Program-made: the position numbers and the translations under genes | Assembly: GCF_048544455.1 (NCBI RefSeq) | Contig: NC_133529.1 | Coordinates: 52,571,401 to 52,635,400, forward strand | DNA from: Silene latifolia | Lineage: Eukaryota > Streptophyta > Magnoliopsida > Caryophyllales > Caryophyllaceae | Direction: 5' to 3' | Length of the DNA stretch: 64,000 nt | The notes under the pieces: generated by a model | Databases searched by the model: none | Told to the model about the DNA's origin: nothing | Seen by the model: the letters and a program-made list of their open reading frames with translations, nothing else | In this document: one piece after another, positions 21,403-32,404 of the stretch | Numbering within the stretch: the stretch's first letter is position 1 | Layout of the letters: every line of letters starts with the position of its first letter

Positions 21403-24400
21403 CTACATGAACAGGGATGTCATCAGACAAATTCTAACGTACTGCGTAGATAATATTTGAACATTAAATGTAATTACTAGCTTTAGAGAAATGACCCTTC
21501 TTCGCATGATCAGCGACAGTTTCATGGCAATCGTTGTGGTCGAACATAAGTAATGTGCATAGATATTTGTATCGTAACACTTTACGCACGCTCCGCTGCA
21601 AAACAGAAGCCAACAATTAACAAGGTAGGCAAAACACAATGAACATGAATTTCTTTAAAATAAGAACCAACACTCACATCATTTTTCATCAGGCCACATT
21701 TCCAAGAGATTAATCCCATAAATGTTTCCATGTGTCTCATTGTGTATATACCACAGTCATCAACATTGTAGTTATTTCTCCAACTAAGCTTTGCAACAAT
21801 GGGATCCATAGCCAACACAACGTTGCTAGAGTCAGAAGTTTTTGGGTTCTCACCTAAAAACCTTCCAAGAGCATCAATCTATGACAAAACATTTTAAACT
21901 AGTGTTAAGCGCGACTAATAGTCCCAATTCAATAGAACAACAAGAATGTGTCAAATTCAAACATACTGTTAACAGTGGAGATATACCATATTTCTTGATG
22001 GCATCTTCATCTGAGAATGAGTTGTCAAGAATGACGAAACGCTTCCTCACCAGGTCAACCACGTATAAGAAAAAATGTTTCTCGTGTACAATTGGGAAAA
22101 AAAATTGAAATTACAAAACAAATGACGTACAACCATAAGTACAGTCAAACTCTTGGAAGGGTATATTTTAACTAATCGTGAGGCACATGTAAAAAATGAG
22201 AACGGTACATTGCAATATAAAGTGACCTCATTTAATACAAACGCAAAAAAAAATTCCCTTTGACTCAAGCAGTTGAAATAAAACAAAAGCAGAATGCAAA
22301 CATGGAATGATAGTATGACTCATGGTCTATGTTCCCAACGTGTGCATATAGTTGCAACTGCTCATGCATATTAGATATTCCCCACATTGAGAAATTACAA
22401 CATTAACATTGTAAATGTTTAAAAAGTACATTTAGTACGTTTAGAAAGTACATTGAGAAATTATAACATTAACATTGTGTTAAATGGCCATTTATCCTAA
22501 TTTGGCCTAATCTGAACTTTTTTAATATAAAATGGGTATATACAAGTTGAGGTTCAAATGAGTTTAGTAGTTGGAATTAAACAAAAAAACGAAAGGACTT
22601 ATGCGATAATAGTATGTCTCAATTTTTTAAAAATGCAATACAACAATGGCAAAGAAAATTGCAAAGTATTTCAAGCAAACAATAACAACTTACGAGTGCG
22701 ATTGAAGTTATGTCTATTCCCGGGAAAAGTTGCAACTCCATTTTTACACGAGCCTCGAATAATTCATAAATTTTTTCATCACTTAAACCTGGGCTGGGTT
22801 TCGCTAATACAGACTGCATGGGAAAGTAACGAAAGAGGGAAGTACAATATTTCAAAATACATATTACACACGGCATTTAAGAGTGTATGTAAATGTACTT
22901 ACATGCACAAGCGTGGTAAAAAAGAACCGCTTCGGAGTACCAAGATTATTTTCTTCCTCTTTACAATTCAAATATGATGACCAGCAATCAATTACAACAC
23001 TCGAAACATGTTCAGACGGCTTTAATGACCACAAATGCATTCGCGTTGCAAAATAAGTCTTGTACGAATATAAGTGCCCACTAGAGCAAAAAATATAACA
23101 AATTACTTGTCAGGTGTGAAACAGTGAAAATGACATACACAAAATGGTAATTTAGCAAGTACACATTTTAGATTACCTAGAACGACGATTGTTAGTGCCC
23201 CGGTCACTGAAAACATATTCAGCCACTTGAAGGTGCACCGCAGTAAGAGGTGTTAACACATTGGTGTCATCTTGGATAGCGAAAAACAATGGATCAAAAC
23301 GAGATGACTGTTGCTTGTTCTTTGGATAGAGGTATATAAGAAGGACTTGCCATGAAATGAACCCTTTTGGTAGTCAAGAAGATTCACCAAAGGACAGGCG
23401 ATCCGTTTAACCCTTTAGTGCGGCTAACCTTGCCTCACTTTCAAAGAAAGTCTTTCTCCAACCCTAAATCGAACGAAAATTCACGATTCTGTGTACGGAT
23501 GAATTTCTCCACTTAGCACATTGTTCTCTGTGTTTAGCACGAGCAAGTTTCAATTTGTACGCTTTCTCCGCTGCATTTGCTACAAAGAATAAACTGTTCA
23601 TCCTCATCCGGTGTCTTTGGATTCCCACGCACGGTGCACACGACACATCTTCGGTACCACCACCATATGTCAAATATACAAATTCAGTTGGTGAATGGGC
23701 CTGTTTGACACACTCTTCACCTGGGAAACATTGCAAACCAACCGCGTATTTCTCATCTAACACAACCATATCTTCCATGACTCTCTTTTTTCAAGCGGTG
23801 TAGTCATCGCAAACTCTGGACAAGGCACGGTATGTAGGTACATCTTTAGTACTATGAAGGTACATCTTTAGTACTATGAAGGTACAAAGAAAATATTTCA
23901 AAGTGAATATTGAAAAGGAATAGTGAATACTTCGAGAATCAATGGATATACCTCCGGAGACGAGTACGAAATTGGAGATTTTGTATCGCACTAACATCCT
24001 CGACACTCTCCGCACTTTTTCAACCACTTGTCTACATGGATTAGAAAATCTAATTCTTTCCATTAGTCGACCTTTTACACGACCAAGACCAAATCGACAA
24101 GCTTCCATCTCCCGCTTTTCCCTTGAGAAAAGTGCGGAGATGTCCAATTCAAAAGAGTATAGTAATCTCTTTCTACGAATCATTTTTCATGGACAACACG
24201 GTCAACATAAACAAGCTGCAAGTAAAAACAGGATTATGTTTGGAAAATGGCAGGTTTTAAAACCATAATAACTAACAATAAATGTAACCCAGAAGATTTG
24301 TACCATTAGAAACAGGAGAGGTCCACCAAAGTGATTCTTCTTCCCCTTCCTAACCCAATCCTTTGTGTTATCAAACTCTCCATGACAAATTGACACCAAT

Positions 24401-25148
24401 CAAACCGACCTAATGGCGAGACACATTCCTCGGCCCGATTTTAGTACATGGTGATTGACGAACGGCTTTCGATTTTTGCGCATTAACAAAGACACAAAGC
24501 AAGCACCACAAAATTAATCTTAAATTGATCGTAATCATCATGACAAATAATATGCTCTGCAAGGGTCTTGATATCCACTTGACCATCAACATGAAATTGA
24601 GCTTTCCAATGCGCGTAAAACGCATCACATTCTGCATCTTCGTCACTACAGCATGAAAGTAAAACATGTTTTCCTCCAATTGGGAGACCAACGGCATCAT
24701 GAATACAAGAAGCAGAAATACGAAAGCGCTGTTTATCAGGTAGAATGATGAAATCCGAATACGGGTTGTAGTTCTCAATTAACCAATAACCAAGGCGTAA
24801 AGGAAGCCTTGTAACCCTTAGCCAGAACAATGAAGAAAAACCAATCTCTTCCAGAGCACACCATTGATTGTAATCAAGGTGTCGAAGGACATCAACAAAA
24901 CTTTTAGGTGACATCCAGGTGGTAATACGGGAGAACGTTGGAGTAGGATCATCAACGGTGAGGGACCGAGGTTGTTCAACCTCGGAGAAATACGGCGTGT
25001 AACAGTTCCAGGATCGCCTTTGCGCTTTAATAACTGAAAGTAGTTTTGCATGTAATATTAATGAGTTGTGTTGTGTTGTACACGTTTTACGAAGAAATGT
25101 CCTCTCAGTTTTATTGAAATGTGCATGATCTACAACAATAATGTGCAC
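21403..25148 (-). pseudogene. Ulp1/C48-like protease with N-terminal plant-mobile-like domain, copy B (frameshifted)
   Basis: The N-terminal block 25148-24483 (MSPKSFVDVLRHLDYNQWCALEEIGF, then a GLPIGG-type motif) resembles the N-terminal domain of plant TE-borne PMD/Ulp1 proteins. Following blocks near 24418-24202 (HFGGPLLFLMVQIF) and 24183-23464 need frame changes. The C-terminal half parallels copy A exon by exon: 23340-23175 (DDTNVLTPLT...EYVF), about 23090-22905 (VSSVVIDCWSSYLN), to 22695 (donor GTAAGT), about 22110-21874 (His box EKHFFLYVVDL, then ILDNS with the likely catalytic Asp), 21818-21660 (DDCGIYTMRHMETFMG), and a short last exon near 21600-21480. His, Asp and Cys positions are kept, but the middle is frameshifted, so I call it a pseudogene, or possibly a gene harmed by sequence errors. 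Confidence 0.6.
22425..22640 (-). repeat. right arm of the large inverted repeat, in a copy B intron
   Basis: This is the reverse-complement partner of 20100-20330. It lies wholly inside the intron between the exon ending at 22695 and the His-box exon at about 22110, so splicing would remove it. Confidence 0.7.
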
Positions 25149-25806
25149 GCAATTATGACCTTTTGCATGTGGTCTTAAATTGATGCTCCTTACGTTAAAA
25201 GTACTTAAAATTCAACAAAAATCCAAAAAAGCACAAATTAGATCAAACTAAAAAACAACAAACAAATCGAAATGTATAAGCAAGTTACGAAATCAACAAA
25301 CAATGCGACAAATACAAATTCCGATAGCATGCAAATGAAAACGCAAATTTCGATTTTAACAACAATACTGAACTCAAAATTCATCAATAAATGAATAATC
25401 CGGCAAAATGAACATAAGAAACATTAATTTAGGTTACAGTAGAGTTACATAAAACGGACTAAATAAATTAAGGACGAAATCGAAAAAAGCTTGAAGCTAA
25501 ACAGTATATACCTTCATGACGAAATAGGTAAGAGAAAATCCAACAGAAAGGCGAAAACGCAACTCTACAGAGAATAAGGAGAGAGAAATAGTTGAAAGCT
25601 TAACAAAGAAGGTCGGAATCCATGGTTGAAAGCTTAACGAAGAAGCGCGAGGTAAATTTCAGGGAAAAAGAAAGACAAAGCCCTCAAGTTTTGGTAAAGG
25701 AGCGCGCGTTATAGGCCCTTAGATTAGCCGCGTCAGACAAGATCCAACGACTGACGCGCGTTCTCACCGTTCTCACGCTTGTGCCATTCTCATATGATCC
25801 AAAATA

Positions 25807-25862
25807 TTATTATTATTATTATTATTATTTTTTTTATTATTATTATAAAATGCGAGCAGCTT

Positions 25863-25948
<86 letters not shown>

Positions 25949-25950
25949 TT
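25807..25950. repeat. (ATT)n microsatellite, left side of the LINE
   Basis: About 40 bp of ATT repeats at 25807-25846, then a longer run of about 28 ATT units at 25866-25950. The longer run is directly joined to the T-rich tract that is the LINE poly(A) tail on the other strand. The same repeat resumes at 31249 on the other side of the LINE. Confidence 0.9.
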
Positions 25951-26122
25951 TATTTTTATTTTATTTTATTTTTTTTTTTTTTTTTTTTTTTTTTTGCAAG
26001 AAGTTTATTTCTCATATATTCCAAAATAAGAGGATTACATGAGGTTCTTACAAAAGTATATATCCCTTATACATTTCCTCAAAATTTCCTTTCCCTATAC
26101 AAAAGAACAAAAGAATAGTATG

Positions 26123-28441
26123 CTAATTGTTAAGACCTCCAAGTACGTCCATATACTCCTGTGCAGAGATTTTGTGAAGCATTAATGTGTTTACTGTGAA
26201 TTTGATATCCAAAAGCAAGGATAGTGCAGATCGTTCCCTTCCTTCAAAGATTCTGGAGTTCCTTTCACGCCAAATGACATAGACTAAGCACCCCAAGCTA
26301 CACTTAATCCATTGACTTCTCCAATGCCTACGTTTCCTTCTCTGAGTAGGCCATAGGAGAAGGGACTGAAGGTCCAAAATAGACGTATTCATCTTTAGCC
26401 ATTGCTTCATGTGTCCAAGAACTTCAATGGTATATTGGCAGTTGAAGAACAGATGGGATGCAGTCTCATTATCGTTCTTACACATGCTGCATCTGTTAAC
26501 AATATGAAGGCCTCTTCTTGCTAGTTGATCAACAGTAGGCAATTTCCCCTGCACAGCTAGCATGAGAGTGATTCTATGACGGCCAGCCATTGTCCCCCCT
26601 TTGATAGCCTGGAAAACAGCTTGACTAGGAGCTCTAAATCGAATTTTATCATAAGCTTTCCTAATGGAGAACTTACCTGCACAAACACACGTCTCCAGAA
26701 AAGCCTGAACATCCTGAACACTTCCCATTTTCTCAATGCAACTATCCCTGACTTTTAGAATACCACGGATGCTGTCAGAATAGTACTCCTTGCTGTCCAG
26801 GTCCCAAACAGAGCAACTATGAGTAAGGTACTTGCCTATCCATTGAGACCAAATAGCTCCATTTCGTTGATCCAGGTACCATAACCATTTTAGAAGTACC
26901 GCCTGATTCCAACCCTTAACATTCTTGATTTGGAACCCACCCTCCTCCCAGGGGGTGCAAATACTCTTCCAACTTTTGAAGACAAGCTTCCTACTATCCA
27001 CATCATTGCCCCAAAAGATGTCTTTACTAAGCTTGGAAATGAGCTTGCATATTTGGTCAGGTAAAAGTAGGCTTGAGCACCAGAAGTTACTAAGGCCAAA
27101 TACCACAGAATTTAAAACCTGTACTCTACCCGCATAGGATAGGTATTTAGTAGAGAAGCTAGTAGTCAAACCTTTAATTTTGAGGATAAGTGCATCAAAC
27201 ATGTCAACAGTAAGTCTTGAAGAATGAATAGGAATCCCAAGGTATCTAAAGGGAAATCTCCCCTCTGTAAGCCCCACAGTACCTAGGATAACAGCTTTAA
27301 TACTTGCAGTCACACCCCCTAAGTAAGCTTCAGTTTTCTCAAGGTTTGCTTTTAGACCAGACCAAGTAGAAAACCTATCAAGGGTGTTAACAGCATACTT
27401 GACAGAAGGCAAATCACCCCTAGTGAATATCATTAAGTCATCTGCAAAGACTAGATGGGTTAGCCCTAACCTTGCACATTTGGGGTGATAAGAAACATCA
27501 GGTTCTTTGCACATGGTCCTGAGACTTCTGGAAAGCACCTCCATACTTAGAACAAAGAGGAAGGGAGATAAAGGATCCCCTTGCCGCACTCCACTCCTCC
27601 CTTTGAAAAAACCATGGTGTGAGCCATTAATCTTGAGAGTGAACCATGATCCAGTGATACATCCCATAATCCACTTAATAAACATTGGAGGGAAATGCAG
27701 GCCCTTGAGCATGTTCAGAATGAAATCCCATTGTAAAGTGTCAAAAGCCTTAGTAATGTCTATTTTCAGCATACACCTAGGAGAAATATTCTTTCTTCTA
27801 TACCCTTTGACTAACCCTTGAGTGAGCATGACATTTTCAAAGAGACTTCTCCCATTCACAAATGCTGCCTGCTCAGGTCCCACTAAGTGAGGCATTATGC
27901 TTTGGAGCCTAGTAGTGATGATCTTGCTAATGGTTTTGTAAATAGTTGAGCAGCAAGATATAGGCCGAAAGTCTTTGACAGACTGAGGAGTCTGCTTCTT
28001 TGGAATAAGGGAAACAATGGTCACATTAGCTTGCTTAGGCAAGAAACCAGTCCTAAAAAAGTCTTCAATGGCTCCACAAAAGTCATTCTCCACAATACTC
28101 CAAGCTGCTTTAAAGAAGCCAGAAGAAAATCCATCCAGACCAGGACTCTTATTGGAGTCAATAGCAAACAAAGCTTCCTTTATTTCAGCCCTGGTGACAG
28201 GTCTGATGAGGGTAAGATGCTGATTAGGATCCACACAACTCCCATTAGAGATGATTTCAGAAGGAATTGGAGTGACATCAGTGGCCTTCCCCAAAAGATT
28301 CTGGTAGTAATCAACCAAAGCCTCCCCCACTGCTGTTAAGCCCTTATACTGTCTACCATCAATTCCCTGAATATCCCCTATCATTTGACTTTGCTGTCTT
28401 TCTTTGATTTTGGCAAAAAAAGTAATTAGAGCAGGTGTCAT
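26123..28441 (-). pseudogene. LINE ORF2, reverse transcriptase part
   Basis: 772 residues open to the natural stop. The reverse transcriptase region shows KDFRPISCCSTIYK, a SRAAF-like FVNGRSLF block, DITKAFDTLQW, GVRQGDPLSPFLF, and the catalytic FADDLMIF box (FADD form of YxDD). A C-terminal zf-RVT module follows (CSMCKNDNETASHLFFNC). The product copies LINE RNA at a nicked target. It continues the endonuclease block but in another frame. The switch falls in the A7 run at 28415-28421 (plus strand), where one extra base would explain it. The Met at 28441 is not the natural start. Confidence 0.85.
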
Positions 28442-29510
28442 TGTGTTTGATATTATGAGCTTTAGCCCTTTGAGAGAGGATTTTTAACTCGATTTCTTTC
28501 AGATCCCAGAATTCTTTAGATAAATGTTTCTCCTTTGCAACAAGACAAGCAGAAGGATTAGACTGCATTTCTTGATAGCATTGAGAAAGTTCCTGTCTTT
28601 TGGAAATAATCCTACTACCAATACCAGCGTAATGGTTAGCATGCAAAGTTTTTAGCCCCTGCTTAACATTTCTCAGTTTACTCATCAGCCTGAACATAGA
28701 GTTTCCAGGCTGACTAGTAACCCAATTAGCAGCAACAGTTTTGTGGAAATCTGGGTGCTCCACCCAACAATTCAGAAATTTGAAGTGTTTCCTAGGGGAG
28801 TCATTATCATGAAAGGTTACCAGGGCAGGACTATGATCCGAAATACCTGGAGAAAGAAAGTGAGCAGTAGTTTGGGAGAACTGCTGAACCCATTTATCAT
28901 TAATAAGAACCCTGTCCAGCTTAGAAAGAACCTGGGTAGAAATTTCCTGCTTGTTGAACCAAGTGAAGTCACAACCAGAGGCACTTAGGTCATCAAGCCC
29001 ACTCATCTGGAGGCAAGAGTTAAAATCCCACATTTCAGAAAGAATGGGGGGAATGTTACTAAGTTTCTCAGAAGGCCATCTAACCACATTAAAGTCTCCC
29101 ATGGCTTCCCAAGCACCTACCTTTTTCCCAAAATTAACCATAGATTCCCACAGCTCCTTCCTTTTAGTAGCATTATTACTACCATAAACAACAGAAAGAG
29201 AGAAAGACCTCCCAGTGGCCAAATGCTGGACCCTACAATGGACCACCTGGGAATGCTCTTCAATAATATCCACTTTGGTAGTGGTAGGATTCCAAAGGAT
29301 CCAAATCCTACCATTACTATGTTTATTGTAATTACAAAAAACACTATATCTTCTAAAATTAGTCCTCAAGATCTTTTTGGCTTTTGTTTGCTTCACCCTG
29401 GTTTCCAATAATCCCAGCAGATCCACCTTATTTTCTTTGAGAAAATGAACTACCTCACTATGCTTTATGGGTTTATTAAACCCTCGAATGTTCCAAGTGG
29501 TGACTATCAT
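28359..29510 (-). pseudogene. LINE ORF2, endonuclease part
   Basis: The N-terminal 383-residue frame of ORF2 is an apurinic/apyrimidinic-type endonuclease domain, which nicks target DNA for target-primed reverse transcription. Visible motifs are TTWNIRGFNKP at the start, LLGLLETRVK, GDFNVV, and the closing SDHSPALV. Its ATG overlaps the ORF1 stop as ATGA. The frame leaves the true coding path at the A7 run near 28420 and ends shortly after, so the reverse transcriptase would not be made without a frame change. Confidence 0.88.
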
Positions 29511-31141
29511 TTCATATTGTCAGGAGGATCAGCCACTAGACAGCAATGTGTCTTAAGAGTATCAACTTCAGTGGTGCCTGAATCATCCTGAGAAGTATCC
29601 ATGTCCTGAGAGAAGCCCACTGACAGTGCAACATGTGGTGATATACTATCATCACCCAAAGCCTGTGTATCTTCATTTATCTCTCCCTCCTCAGGGTGAG
29701 CAAGGAGAGCAAAAGCATTCCCATTAAGAATGCTAGACCCTGGTGCAGACACCTGTGGAGAGCCTCTCTTCAAGGCTATTCGAGGCTGAACCACAGTGTC
29801 CTTCTTGGTGCTTCCTGAGTGTGATACAGCATCCTCAGATGGTATGCCCAATTCTGTAGGAGGATGGGTTATGCCTAGCTGTGAGCATCCTGAGCTTTGG
29901 CCCTCCTCCAGGGAATTAACACACACCTCTGTGGACACTGAATTATCACCTAGCACACAAGGAGAAGACTTAGGAATGTTTCTGGTCACTTCATCTTTCT
30001 TGGGATTGTCAGTCTTTTGTTGCTTAGGCTTGTTTTTCTTGCAGTTTTGCTTTTTGTGCCCCATCTTTCCACAGTCATAGCAGTAGTGGGGAAGCCACTC
30101 ATACTCAACTCTCTGGGTTGATGGCCCAAATGGGGTGTTAAGAGAAATCTCCAGAGGAAGAGTAGAAGCAATATCTACCTCTATCATTACCCTGGCAAAG
30201 GATAGCTTGTCCTTGTTAGTGGTGGGCATGTCAGCAAACATAGGCCTCCCTATTTTGCTTGACATCTTGCTCAAAACAGTGGAGGACCAGAGATAAGGGT
30301 CCAAATCAGGGAAAAGAACCCAAGTTGGGACCACAGAAACTTTCTCCATTTCAAAGGAGAAAGCAGGATGCCATTGTTTGAGGATAAGAGAATAGGAACC
30401 CATTTTCCAGGGACCCTCCTTAAGGACATTGTTCATTTCCTCAAGAGTAGAGAATCTGAAACTGAACCAATCCTTCTTAAAGTATTGCACTATAGGAGAG
30501 GCAATATGGCTCCAGTTTTTTGTGACAAACTCAGTGACTTGTTTCAAAGATGGCTTTGATCCAAGAAGATGCCCCATTAGAGTGAATTCCCATAGTTTTA
30601 GTTCATCAGCAATGTCATCCAAAACTACATCTATTTCCTCAGCAGCCTTGCTTTCTTGGTGAAAATGCAAACTCATACCGATTTTTGCCATGGGTTTAAC
30701 AACCTCAGACCATTTCTTTGGCTGTTCTGACACCGGTTTAACAGTTGTATCAAGAACAATAGGTTCAGTATTCCCAGGGGAATCACCATTAACAACAGTA
30801 GATGTAGGAACCCCAATAGTATTAGTCGTTGTTACAGAACTAATCACAGAATTAGGGTTTCCTAATTTATCCAAATTAATCGAATTGGGGGCCTCAATTG
30901 GAGAAGAAGAGGAGACACTAATTGCAGGAACTGACACCTTATGCACAGGTTTAACCAAACTAACAGCATTAACAATCATTTCATTAAGAAGAACAGGCTG
31001 TCGAATTGGCGATACCTGGGTGACAGTACTCGGCGCAATGGCGGGAGGAATGGAGCCAAGAATGGTATCAGCAGAACCGGAGTGAGACGGAGAATCCATT
31101 GGAGGTCTTCCCTTGGGAGGTCGACCACGACCACGAGCCAT
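29507..31141 (-). CDS. LINE ORF1 RNA-binding protein (544 aa)
   Basis: It is intact from ATG (31141) to TGA. The N-terminal third is Ser/Thr/Pro-rich. A DUF4283-type domain lies at about residues 175-330 (WEFTLMGHLLGSKPSLKQV, then FRFSTLEEMNNVLKEGPWKM). A CCHC knuckle follows at about 356-369 (CYDCGKMGHKKQNC), then a Lys-rich stretch and an acidic, low-complexity tail. In plant L1 elements this protein binds the RNA to form the retrotransposition particle. It starts with an Arg/Gly-rich MARGRGRPPKGRPP. Its stop codon is shared with the ORF2 start, suggesting reinitiation. Confidence 0.88.
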   Translation of the reverse strand: MARGRGRPPKGRPPMDSPSHSGSADTILGSIPPAIAPSTVTQVSPIRQPVLLNEMIVNAVSLVKPVHKVSVPAISVSSSSPIEAPNSINLDKLGNPNSVISSVTTTNTIGVPTSTVVNGDSPGNTEPIVLDTTVKPVSEQPKKWSEVVKPMAKIGMSLHFHQESKAAEEIDVVLDDIADELKLWEFTLMGHLLGSKPSLKQVTEFVTKNWSHIASPIVQYFKKDWFSFRFSTLEEMNNVLKEGPWKMGSYSLILKQWHPAFSFEMEKVSVVPTWVLFPDLDPYLWSSTVLSKMSSKIGRPMFADMPTTNKDKLSFARVMIEVDIASTLPLEISLNTPFGPSTQRVEYEWLPHYCYDCGKMGHKKQNCKKNKPKQQKTDNPKKDEVTRNIPKSSPCVLGDNSVSTEVCVNSLEEGQSSGCSQLGITHPPTELGIPSEDAVSHSGSTKKDTVVQPRIALKRGSPQVSAPGSSILNGNAFALLAHPEEGEINEDTQALGDDSISPHVALSVGFSQDMDTSQDDSGTTEVDTLKTHCCLVADPPDNMK

Positions 31142-31247
31142 GGAGGCAAAGGAAGGATCGTAACAATGGCGGGTATCAGAGCGCGCTTTTCTAGAGGGAG
31201 AAACTTCGTCTCTCTAAAATCTTCTTTTTATTTCATTTTCTGAATAG

Positions 31248-31248
<1 letters not shown>

Positions 31249-31313
<65 letters not shown>
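31249..31313. repeat. (ATT)n microsatellite, right side of the LINE
   Basis: About 21 ATT units directly follow the LINE 5' end (ATAGATTTATTATT). With 25866-25950 this shows that the element split a pre-existing ATT tract. Confidence 0.9.
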
Positions 31314-32404
31314 GTAAGACATTATTAATTGAACAAAAAAAATTGAAATGACTAATTTAAAAGCATGACATGTGTAAGTAAATTGTCCATATTTGAAGGG
31401 TAGGTATATGGTTCAAACAAAATATATACTCCCTCCGTCTCAGTCAATAATTTACATTTGCTTTATTTCCCTTCACAAAATAAATCAAATGTAAACTATT
31501 CATTAATTTCACACTTGTCTTTTTATTAATCATAAGGGCTATCAAAGCGCCCTGATTCCCTTACACTTATGATGATTAGTAGTTAATAAATTTTGCTAGA
31601 ATTCGAGATAACAAAGCTTTAGAGACTACTTAATGCTTAGAATCAATTACGTATCAAGAGACCATAAGGGATTAGGATATTTCATTTTTTTTTTTTAAGA
31701 ATTATGTGACACCCGGATTTGAACTTCGAAACATCTATTCGATAATGTTCTATAACTTAGTTTTAAAATAATCAATGTCATTAACCCATACAAAGTACGG
31801 GCTTTTAAACTACTAAGGTAATATGTTAGGGGAGAAATGAGTAAAATTAGGTGGGGAATATAATGAATCGCATTAGTTTAGAGCAAACGCCTTTTGTGCT
31901 AGTCAAATAATTCCGTTAACTTCAGTAGTGATGTATCCTTTATGACAGTATATTAAATTAATAAAAGGTAAATTTTGGATCATGGATTAGACTAAAATCA
32001 AACGTTGTAAATTGGACCAAAAATGCACGTAAGGAGACACTACGTATGTAGGATTGAGCAGCCGTAGTACTACGGACGATTCTGTTATATATACACTTAA
32101 AACGGACTCAAATGAGATTTTGTGACCAATTCCAAATATCCATTTAGCATCAAGTACGTACTAAAGAGTCGCACTAGTTATTCTAATAAAGAAGGAGAAG
32201 GTGGTATGAATTAAGGTTAAATATAGAAAAGATGAAAGGAGAGAAACCGACTGCATTATTGATCCGTGTTTCGAACAATTACAATCGTCTGCATTTATGG
32301 TAGTTCTAAAGATCTAAACATAATAATAGTATCTCCTAATATTGGTAACATAATTAACTTAATTATGTAACATTAAAGATTACAGAAAATGGTAATAAAA
32401 TAAT
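31314..32404. other. intergenic region without a gene
   Basis: AT-rich. It contains ACTCCCTCCGTCTCAGTC at 31432, which looks like one Stowaway-type end, but no matching opposite end was found. A T-rich tract lies at 31685-31697. The last few hundred bases are downstream of the proline-rich protein gene and may hold its terminator. Confidence 0.55.

Larger units (their letters stand above)
25951..31248 (-). mobile_element. L1-type LINE, nearly full length
   Basis: About 5.3 kb on the minus strand: 5' UTR (about 31248-31142), ORF1 (31141-29507), ORF2 (from 29510 to 26123, interrupted by one frameshift), 3' UTR and an A-rich tail (T run at 25951-25995 on the plus strand). Both flanks are (ATT)n microsatellite, so the target was that repeat and the target duplication is hidden in it. 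ORF1 and ORF2 overlap by ATGA. Apart from one homopolymer indel, both frames are open, pointing to a young copy. Confidence 0.92.

Noticed and set aside
25779-26042. ORFs of poly-Leu and poly-Ile
   Set aside because: They are translations of the (ATT)n and T-rich tracts at the LINE tail.
31432-31520. Stowaway MITE beginning ACTCCCTCCGTCTCAGTC
   Set aside because: Only one end is visible; no inverted partner or TA-bounded right end was found nearby.
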